From positions 1-6,919 of the forward strand of contig JAPOZF010000559.1 of NCBI GenBank assembly GCA_026706165.1: DNA of 6,919 nucleotides, in the 5' to 3' direction. The notes beneath the pieces were generated by a model that saw only the letters and a list, made by a program, of their open reading frames with translations, searched no databases and was not told the origin of the DNA. Of the stretch, positions 1 through 5,475 are shown one piece after another (within the stretch, counting starts at the first letter, position 1; each line of letters starts with the position of its first letter). The DNA is from Gemmatimonadota bacterium (GTDB lineage: Bacteria; Latescibacterota; UBA2968; UBA8231). A program made the translations under genes and the position numbers.

Positions 1-1
1 C

Positions 2-1042
2 TCGTACGCCCTGGTCGGAATGGGGCCGGACCGCCGCGCCCTGTCCGCCTCGTTCCGTTACCTCGTCATGGGCACCATCGGAGGGACCTTCTTCGTCACC
101 GGCGTCGGCCTTCTCTACATGATGACGGGAACGCTGAACATGGCCGACATGGCCGAGCGCCTGCCGGCGGTGATGGACACGCGCACGGTGCTGGCCGCCT
201 TCGCCTTCCTCAGCATCGGCCTTGGGCTCAAGCTGGCGCTGTTCCCCATGCACCTGTGGCTGCCGGACGCGTACGCGTACGCTCCCTCGGCGGTCACCCC
301 GTTCCTGGCGGCCACGGCGACCAAGGTCGCCGTGTACGTGTACCTGCGCTTCTTCTTCACCATCTTCGGCGGCGACTACGCCTTCGCCAGCCTCAACCTC
401 GACTACCTGCTCATTCCCCTGGCCCTCGCCGGGGTCTTCGCCGGCTCGCTGGCCGCCCTGTTCCAGCACGACGTCAAACGCATGCTCGCCTACTCCAGCG
501 TCGCCCAGGTCGGGTACATGATGCTGGGGATCGGGCTGTTCTCGGTCACCGGGCTCACCGCCACCCTCGTGCACCTGTTCAACCACGCCCTGATGAAGGG
601 GGCTCTGTTCCTGGCAATGGGATGCGTGGCCTTGCGGATCGGGTCGGTCGAGTTGGAGGACCTGCGCGGCCTCGGCAAGCGGATGCCGCTGACCGCCGCC
701 GCCTTCGTCGCCGGGGGGCTGAGCCTGATCGGCGTGCCCCTGACCGCGGGCTTCATCAGCAAGTGGTACCTGGTGCTGGCCGCGCTCGAGCGCGGCATGT
801 GGCCGGTCGCCGCGCTCGTGCTGGCCGGCTCCCTGATCGCCGTCGCCTACGTCTGGCGGGTGGTCGAGGCCGCCTACTTCCGCGAACCGGAGGGGGAGGC
901 CGCGGCCGGGGAAGCGCCGCTGTCGATGCAGATCCCGATGTGGATCCTGGTCGCCGCCAACTTCTACTTCGGGCTGACGACGGAGACGACGGCCGGAATC
1001 GCCGGGAAGGGAGCGCGGCTGCTTATGGGGACCGCCCAGTGA
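2..1042 (+). CDS. Proton-conducting antiporter subunit, MrpD/NuoN-like (5' partial)
   Basis: This is the C-terminal 346 residues of a polytopic inner-membrane protein of the complex I/Mrp antiporter family, which moves H+ through a half-channel in exchange for Na+ or K+. The frame is open from base 2 (SYALVG) with no start, so the gene begins upstream. The first residues visible lie just after the transmembrane-5 glutamate of the family, which is therefore outside the window. Counting from the Met at base 20, the family residues seen are Lys71 (TM7, GLKLALFPMHLWLPDAY), Lys102 (TM8, ATKVAVY), the DVKRMLAYSSVAQVGYM segment (152-167), HLFNHALMKG with Lys193, and the TM12 lysine in GFISKWYL (Lys248). 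No key residue is missing in the visible part. It is the first of three paralogous channel subunits in this operon and is closest to MrpD/MnhD by these motifs. A NuoN role in true complex I is less likely because no complex I gene is in view. Confidence 0.9.
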   Translation, partial: SYALVGMGPDRRALSASFRYLVMGTIGGTFFVTGVGLLYMMTGTLNMADMAERLPAVMDTRTVLAAFAFLSIGLGLKLALFPMHLWLPDAYAYAPSAVTPFLAATATKVAVYVYLRFFFTIFGGDYAFASLNLDYLLIPLALAGVFAGSLAALFQHDVKRMLAYSSVAQVGYMMLGIGLFSVTGLTATLVHLFNHALMKGALFLAMGCVALRIGSVELEDLRGLGKRMPLTAAAFVAGGLSLIGVPLTAGFISKWYLVLAALERGMWPVAALVLAGSLIAVAYVWRVVEAAYFREPEGEAAAGEAPLSMQIPMWILVAANFYFGLTTETTAGIAGKGARLLMGTAQ

Positions 1043-1113
1043 AACCCGAATTGGTTCTGCCTGGGGTTGCGTTACCGGCCCGCTCGGGGTCCAGGGAGTC
1101 CCGGCTGCCGATT

Positions 1114-1117
1114 GGAG
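1114..1117 (+). promoter_or_regulatory. Ribosome binding site (GGAG) for the GTG-started antiporter subunit
   Basis: GGAG lies seven bases before the GTG at 1125, which is normal spacing. It decides for the GTG start: there is no ATG or second Shine-Dalgarno nearby in this frame, and the protein then begins with a plausible first membrane helix (MNPATLILAAVFLPLAACPL). Confidence 0.6.
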
Positions 1118-1124
1118 CCGCACC

Positions 1125-2657
1125 GTGAACCCTGCGACTCTCATCCTCGCAGCCGTCTTCCTGCCGCTGGCCGCCTGCCCCCTGATCGCCCTCGCCGGCA
1201 GCCGCCCCAACCTGCGCGAGGCCGTGACGCTGACGGCGGGAGTCCTGACCTTCGGCGCCGTGCTGCAACTGCTGCCTCTGGTTTCGGCCGGGGAACGGCC
1301 CGGGGCAAGCCTCATGCAGGTGCTGCCCGGCATCGATCTCGCCTTCGAGGTCGAGCCGCTCGGCATGCTGTTCGCCATGGTCGCCTCCGGCCTGTGGATC
1401 GTCACCTCCTGCTACTCGATCGGGTACATGCGCGGCCACCACGAGACCTCGCAGACCCGCTTCTTCCTGTTCTTCGCCGTCGCCGTCGGCGCCGCCCTGG
1501 CCGTCGCCTTCGCGCGCAACCTGTTCACCCTGTTCCTCGCCTACGAGGTGCTGACCTTCTCGACCTACCCGCTGGTGACCCACGCGCGCACCCCCGCGGC
1601 CCGGCGCGGGGGCCGCCTCTACCTCGGCATCCTGCTCGGCACCTCGTTCTTCTTCCTGCTGCCGGCCCTGCTCTGGACCTGGCACCTGACCGGCACCCTC
1701 GAGTTCGCCGAGGGGGGGATCCTCGAGGGCAGCAGCGGCGCCGCGGTCGCGGGCCTGCTCCTGCTCTACGCCTTCGGGACCGGCAAGGCGGCGCTCATCC
1801 CCTTTCACGGCTGGCTGCCCGCGGCCATGGTCGCCCCGGCCCCGGTCAGCGCCCTGCTGCACGCGGTGGCCGTGGTCAAGGCCGGGGTCTTCACGGTGCT
1901 GAAGGTCATCCTCTACGTCTTCGGCCTCGACCTGCTGCGGGAGACGTCGGCCGGCGTCTGGCTGATGTACGCCGCCGGCGCCACGGTCCTGATCGCCTCG
2001 CTGGTGGCGATGACCAAGGACAACCTCAAGGCGCGGCTCGCATACTCGACCGTGAGCCAGCTCTCCTACATCATCCTCGGGGGCGCCCTGGCCAGCTCCT
2101 GGGGGATCGTCGGGGGCGGCATGCACATCGCCATGCACGCCTTCGGCAAGATCACCCTCTTCTTCTGCGCCGGCGCCATCGACGTCGCCCTGCACAAGAC
2201 GGAGATCAGCGACATGCGGGGGATCGGCAGGCAGATGCCGGTGACGATGTCCTGCTTTCTCGTCGGCGCCCTGAGCGTCATCGGCCTGCCCCCGCTGGGA
2301 GGGGCGTGGAGCAAGTGGTACCTCGCCCTCGGGGCGGTCGACGCCGGACAGCTGCTGTTCCTCGCGGTGCTGATGGTCAGCACCCTGCTCAACATCGCCT
2401 ACCTGATGCCGATTCCGATCCGGGCCTTCTTTCCCCGGGGAGAACCCGCGCCGGCCCGAGGGGCGCCAAGCGGGGCAGGGGCCGCTTCGAGCGGGGCAGA
2501 GGCGGCAACAAGCAGCGGTGCCGACAGCAGCGGCGGCATCCGCGAGGCCCCGGCCTTCATGCTGGCGCCGATCTGCTTCACGGCCCTGGGATGCCTCGTT
2601 CTCTTCTTCTGCGCCGGCGGCCTCTACCGGCTGCTGCTGCCGCTGGCCGGCAGGTGA
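1125..2657 (+). CDS. Proton-conducting antiporter subunit, MrpA N-domain/NuoL/M-like, GTG start
   Basis: This 510-residue polytopic membrane protein belongs to the proton-channel family shared by Mrp antiporters, complex I and membrane hydrogenases. The proton-path residues are all present: Glu141 in TM5 (LAYEVLTFSTYPLV), Lys221 in TM7 (GTGKAALIPFHGWLP), and His246 and Lys252 in TM8 (SALLHAVAVVKAGVF). The segment KDNLKARLAYSTVSQLSYI spans 298-316, Lys342 lies in HAFGKITLFFCAG, and the TM12 lysine is Lys397 (WSKWYL). The TM8 motif is closer to MrpA/NuoL types than to the preceding subunit, so this is a different paralogue. An odd feature is a low-complexity Ala/Gly/Ser/Pro segment at residues 438-472, before the last helix (about 476-508). 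It follows the previous gene by 82 bases and precedes the small membrane-protein gene by 22, in one operon. The family call is firm; which named subunit it equals is not. Confidence 0.9.
   Translation: MNPATLILAAVFLPLAACPLIALAGSRPNLREAVTLTAGVLTFGAVLQLLPLVSAGERPGASLMQVLPGIDLAFEVEPLGMLFAMVASGLWIVTSCYSIGYMRGHHETSQTRFFLFFAVAVGAALAVAFARNLFTLFLAYEVLTFSTYPLVTHARTPAARRGGRLYLGILLGTSFFFLLPALLWTWHLTGTLEFAEGGILEGSSGAAVAGLLLLYAFGTGKAALIPFHGWLPAAMVAPAPVSALLHAVAVVKAGVFTVLKVILYVFGLDLLRETSAGVWLMYAAGATVLIASLVAMTKDNLKARLAYSTVSQLSYIILGGALASSWGIVGGGMHIAMHAFGKITLFFCAGAIDVALHKTEISDMRGIGRQMPVTMSCFLVGALSVIGLPPLGGAWSKWYLALGAVDAGQLLFLAVLMVSTLLNIAYLMPIPIRAFFPRGEPAPARGAPSGAGAASSGAEAATSSGADSSGGIREAPAFMLAPICFTALGCLVLFFCAGGLYRLLLPLAGR
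2436..2540 (+). repeat. In-frame low-complexity Ser-Gly-Ala repeat segment
   Basis: This stretch encodes residues 438-472 of the second antiporter subunit. The core consists of imperfect SGA units starting at Ser449, Ser456 and Ser464 (SGAGAAS, SGAEAATS, SGADSS). At DNA level AGCGGGGCAG occurs exactly twice, at 2469-2478 and 2490-2499, 21 bases (seven codons) apart, which points to expansion by slippage or local duplication. The segment is hydrophilic and sits in a loop between the last two predicted membrane helices, where length changes are tolerated. Confidence 0.6.
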
Positions 2658-2670
2658 CTCCGGCATCGAC

Positions 2671-2676
2671 GAGGTG
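2671..2676 (+). promoter_or_regulatory. Ribosome binding site (GAGGTG) for the small membrane protein
   Basis: GAGGTG lies just before the ATG at 2680, with five bases between GAGG and the start codon. It supports this start over an in-frame ATG at 2518, which would lie inside the preceding gene and add 54 non-membrane, low-complexity residues. Confidence 0.65.
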
Positions 2677-2679
2677 GAA

Positions 2680-3048
2680 ATGAAGCGAACGAACGACAGC
2701 GGCAAGGGCTGGATCGAAAGACCGGGAAACGCCGGCAAGCTCTATCGCCTGCTGCTGGCGGTCTGCGGCCTGCTCCTCGCACTGGATCTCCTCGATGTCC
2801 TCGGGATCTTCCACAAGCACGTCCATCACGACGCTGAGGGCTGGCTCGGCTTCTACAGCTTCTTCGGGTTCGCCGCCTACGCCTTCATCGTCGGGGCCGG
2901 GTGGGTCTGGCGCGCCGTCGTGGGGCGCGGCCCCGACTACTACGACCGGGATTCGTCCGGGGAGGCCGGAGGCAGCGAGGTTTCCACTTCCGACGGGGTT
3001 CGGTCTTCCCGGGAGGACTCCGCCAGCGACAGGGACCCGTCCCGATGA
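2680..3048 (+). CDS. Small two-helix membrane protein of the antiporter operon
   Basis: This 122-residue protein has no function I can assign. Two membrane helices are visible, at about residues 22-43 (YRLLLAVCGLLLALDLLDVLG) and 55-80 (WLGFYSFFGFAAYAFIVGAG). The connecting loop has four histidines in six residues (HKHVHH, 45-50), followed by DAEGWLGFY. After helix two comes GPDYYDRD, then a Ser/Asp/Glu-rich, probably disordered tail (92-122). From memory, short proteins with a His-rich loop, an E-x-W-x-GFY motif and a DYYD ending accompany Mrp-like clusters in other Proteobacteria, so an accessory or assembly subunit is likely; this is recollection, not a search. The ATG is supported by GAGGTG upstream. 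The stop overlaps the next start as ATGA (3045-3048), implying translational coupling and matched amounts with the third antiporter subunit. It is clearly not MrpC, MrpE, MrpF or MrpG by sequence. Confidence 0.8.
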   Translation: MKRTNDSGKGWIERPGNAGKLYRLLLAVCGLLLALDLLDVLGIFHKHVHHDAEGWLGFYSFFGFAAYAFIVGAGWVWRAVVGRGPDYYDRDSSGEAGGSEVSTSDGVRSSREDSASDRDPSR

Positions 3049-4823
3049 GCACCCCGGTCCGCTTCCTGCTGGCCGCGGCCGCCCTGGCGCCGCTCGCGGC
3101 GGTCCCCGCCTCCGGGGGGGACCTCCCTCCCGGGGCGGTCATGATCCTCGGGGCGCCCCTGCTCGCTGTGCTGCGGGGGCGGCTGCAGCAGCTCTGGCTG
3201 CTCGCCCTGCCGGTCCTGAGCTGCGCCCACCTGTTCGCCCTCGAACCGGGATCGTCCGCACAGCTCGCCCTCTTCGACTACAGCCTCACCGTAGCCCGCG
3301 TCGACAAACTCAGCCTCGCCTTCGGGTACATCTTCGGCATGGCCGCCGTCATCGCCGCGATCTACGCCCTCCACCTCAGGGACAGCCTGCAGCACACCTG
3401 CGGCGCCGTCTACATCGGGGCGGCCACCGGGGCCGTGTTCGCCGGCGACCTGCTCACCCTCTTCGTTTACTGGGAGCTCACCTCGGTCGCCTCGGTCTTC
3501 CTGGTCTGGTCCGGCGGCGGCGAGCGCGCCTTCCGCGCCGGCATGCGCTACCTCCTCGTCCAGGTCGGCTCCGGCGTGCTGCTGCTGGCCGGCCTGCTCG
3601 TCCGCTACGACGCCACCGGCTCGCTCGCCTTCGACCACCTCGGCGACCCGGGGTTCGACAACCCCGGCGGCACCCTGATCTTCCTCGCCTTCGGCATCAA
3701 GTGCGCCTTCCCGTTGCTGCACAACTGGCTGCAGGACGCCTACCCCGAGGCCTCGGTCACCGGCACCGTCGTCCTCAGCGCCTTCACCACCAAGCTCGCG
3801 GTCTACAGCCTCGCCCGCGGCTTCGCCGGCGTCGACATCCTGGTGCCGATCGGGACGGCGATGACGGTGTTCCCCGTTTTCTTCGCCGTCATCGAGAACG
3901 ACCTGCGGCGGGTGCTGGCGTACAGCCTCAACAACCAGCTCGGGTTCATGGTCGTCGGGATCGGCGTCGGCACCGGGCTGGCCCTGAACGGAGCGGTCTC
4001 GCACGCCTTCGTCCACATCATCTACAAGGCGCTGCTGTTCATGTCCGTGGGGGCGGTGCTCTACCGCACGGGCACGGCGAAGGCATCCGAGCTCGGCATG
4101 CTCTACAAGTCGATGCCCTGGACCGCGTTCTTCTGCCTCGTCGGGGCCGCCTCGATCTCGGCCTTTCCCCTGTTCAGCGGCTTCGTCACCAAGTCGATGA
4201 CCCTGGGCGCGGCGGCACAGGAGGGCTGGTTGGTCTGCTGGTTCCTGCTCCTCTTCGCCTCGGCGGGGGTGCTCCACCACTCGGGGATCAAGATCCCCTT
4301 CTACGGCTTCTTCGGCCTGCGCGACTCCGGGATCCGCTGCCGGGAAGCCCCTTTCAACATGCTGCTGGCGATGGGGATCGCCGCCTTTCTGTGCGTCGCC
4401 ATCGGCGTGTACCCGCAGCCGCTCTACGACATCCTGCCTCACGAAGTCGATCATTTCGAGCCTTACACCAAAAGCCACGTGATCACGCAGCTGCAGCTGC
4501 TCTTCTTCGCCATGCTCGCCTTCGCCTTCCTGGCGCGGCGCCACCTCGAGACGCCGGAGCTGCCGTCGGTCAACCTCGATTTCGACTGGACCTACCGGAA
4601 GCTGCTTCCCGGAGCGGTCAGGGCGCTGGCGAAGGCCATGGTCCCGGTGCGGAACCGCCTTCGCGACAACGCCCGGACGACCGTCATGGAGCTGACCGCC
4701 TTCCTGCAGGAGCACCACGGCCCGGCCGGCATCCTGGGACGCACCTCGCATACGAGCGCCGCGGTCCTCATCGTCGGGCTGCTGCTGGCGCTGTCGCTGA
4801 TCCTCTATTTCTCGGGTTCGTAG
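3045..4823 (+). CDS. Proton-conducting antiporter subunit D-like, with C-terminal extension
   Basis: This 592-residue polytopic membrane protein is the third channel subunit of the operon. Proton-path residues are Glu144 in TM5 (VYWELTSVASVFLVW), Lys219 in TM7 (FGIKCAFPLLHNWLQDAYPEA), Lys250 in TM8 (TTKLAVYSLARG), and His320, His324 and Lys328 (SHAFVHIIYKALLFM). The segment NDLRRVLAYSLNNQLGFMV spans 285-303, and the TM12 lysine is Lys383 (GFVTKSMTL). The N-terminus (residues 1-22) is a hydrophobic helix that could be read as a signal sequence. After the helix at about 480-497 comes a mostly hydrophilic stretch of about 70 residues with LDFDWTYRKLLP (511-522), then a further helix at 571-589. 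The chosen ATG overlaps the upstream stop; extending upstream to 2901 would add 48 Arg/Gly-rich residues and is rejected. Annotations of this type are usually 'Na+/H+ antiporter subunit D'. The ion specificity cannot be read from sequence. Confidence 0.9.
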   Translation: MSTPVRFLLAAAALAPLAAVPASGGDLPPGAVMILGAPLLAVLRGRLQQLWLLALPVLSCAHLFALEPGSSAQLALFDYSLTVARVDKLSLAFGYIFGMAAVIAAIYALHLRDSLQHTCGAVYIGAATGAVFAGDLLTLFVYWELTSVASVFLVWSGGGERAFRAGMRYLLVQVGSGVLLLAGLLVRYDATGSLAFDHLGDPGFDNPGGTLIFLAFGIKCAFPLLHNWLQDAYPEASVTGTVVLSAFTTKLAVYSLARGFAGVDILVPIGTAMTVFPVFFAVIENDLRRVLAYSLNNQLGFMVVGIGVGTGLALNGAVSHAFVHIIYKALLFMSVGAVLYRTGTAKASELGMLYKSMPWTAFFCLVGAASISAFPLFSGFVTKSMTLGAAAQEGWLVCWFLLLFASAGVLHHSGIKIPFYGFFGLRDSGIRCREAPFNMLLAMGIAAFLCVAIGVYPQPLYDILPHEVDHFEPYTKSHVITQLQLLFFAMLAFAFLARRHLETPELPSVNLDFDWTYRKLLPGAVRALAKAMVPVRNRLRDNARTTVMELTAFLQEHHGPAGILGRTSHTSAAVLIVGLLLALSLILYFSGS

Positions 4824-4851
4824 TACCTGCCTGCGCAGTCCGCGCGAGTTT

Positions 4852-4871
4852 CGGCCGCCAGGGGCCGGCCG
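4852..4871. terminator. GC-rich hairpin between convergent genes, possible terminator
   Basis: CGGCCG at 4852-4857 can pair with CGGCCG at 4866-4871 around an eight-base loop. It lies in the 61-base gap between the converging stop codons at 4823 and 4885, where a bidirectional terminator would be expected. Neither side is followed by a T-run, so it does not meet the usual Rho-independent pattern. At this G+C content such hairpins also arise by chance. Confidence 0.25.
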
Positions 4872-4884
4872 CAGTCGGGACCAC

Positions 4885-5466
4885 CTATTGCCGGGACCGC
4901 AAACCGGGCGGAACCGCCCCCGGGTTGCGCAGGCGGTAGAGCTCGAGCCAGTAGAACCCGGCGACGACCAGGGCGTGGTCGATTTCGCCGTTGCGGATCA
5001 GGGTCTCGACCTCGGCCAGGTCCACCTCCTCGACGGCGATCTCCTCGGCGGCGTCGAGCCGGGGCTCCCGTTCGCGGCGCGCGCCGAGGGCGAGGAAGGT
5101 GTGCATGTGGTTGTCCTGGATCGCCGGGTTGGCCGCCACCCTGCCGATCAGGATGATCTCGCCGGCGGCGTACCCGGTCTCCTCGAGCAGCTCGCGGCGC
5201 GCCGTTTCCCCGTGCGTCTCCCCGGCGTCGACCACGCCGCCGGGGATCTCCAGGCTGACCTCCCCGGTACCGTGGCGGTACTGCCTGATGACGACCACCT
5301 TCCCCTCCGGGGTCACCGGGATGACGTTTACCCAGTCCGGCATGCCCAGGACGTAGAAGTCGTGCACGGCCCCGGTGCGCGGGGACCGGCGCCGCTCCCG
5401 GCGGAGGTTGAAGACGCGGAAATCGCCGAGGTCCTCGCTGTCGGCCGTCGGCCAGTGCCCGGTCAT
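4885..5466 (-). CDS. Nudix hydrolase, ADP-ribose/ADP-sugar pyrophosphatase-like
   Basis: This 193-residue soluble protein is a Mg2+-dependent nucleoside-diphosphate-X hydrolase. The Nudix box GX5EX7REUXEEXGU is complete at residues 77-99, with Gly77, Glu83, Arg91-Glu92, Glu95-Glu96 and Gly98, ending in Tyr99. The preceding RQYRHGTGEVSLEIPGG (61-77) and the following NPAIQDNHMHTFLA (113-126) resemble the branch containing ADP-ribose pyrophosphatases, which split ADP-ribose into AMP and ribose 5-phosphate. There is no signal peptide or membrane helix, so it should be cytoplasmic. It starts nine bases after the stop of the nucleoside hydrolase-kinase fusion with no clear Shine-Dalgarno, so it is probably co-transcribed and perhaps translated by re-initiation. 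It ends convergently with the antiporter operon. The Nudix call is firm; the substrate is inferred, and GDP-mannose or another nucleotide sugar is possible. Confidence 0.92.
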   Translation of the reverse strand: MTGHWPTADSEDLGDFRVFNLRRERRRSPRTGAVHDFYVLGMPDWVNVIPVTPEGKVVVIRQYRHGTGEVSLEIPGGVVDAGETHGETARRELLEETGYAAGEIILIGRVAANPAIQDNHMHTFLALGARREREPRLDAAEEIAVEEVDLAEVETLIRNGEIDHALVVAGFYWLELYRLRNPGAVPPGLRSRQ

Positions 5467-5475
5467 CGGACCGGC

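Noticed and set aside
269..282. Perfect 14-base palindrome with repeated GCGTAC
   Set aside because: It lies inside the conserved LPDAYAYAPSAV segment of the first subunit and follows from that coding sequence and GC-rich codon choice.
1043..1124. Possible internal promoter before the GTG-started subunit (TTGGTT at 1051-1056)
   Set aside because: No matching -10 box at usual spacing and no sigma-54 -24/-12 pattern; the spacer otherwise shows only the GGAG ribosome site.
1023..2738. Long minus-strand open frame (571 codons) opposite the second antiporter subunit
   Set aside because: The product is Gln/Glu/Gly/Arg-rich low-complexity sequence with no motif. It is the antisense shadow of a high-GC membrane-protein gene whose plus-strand frame has clear family motifs.
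2940..4751. Long minus-strand open frame (603 codons) opposite the third antiporter subunit
   Set aside because: Same pattern of hydrophilic, motif-free antisense translation; the plus-strand frame is the real gene.
4904..4923. Strong GC hairpin (GGGCGG/CCGCCC) near the 3' end of the Nudix gene
   Set aside because: It lies within the coding sequence before the stop, leaves a two-base loop if fully paired, and has only three T residues after it on the transcribed side. This is not enough to call a terminator.
2795..4939. Plus-strand frame of 714 codons overlapping the third subunit
   Set aside because: It is an Arg/Pro/Gly-rich out-of-frame reading of the real gene and runs past its stop into the convergent region.
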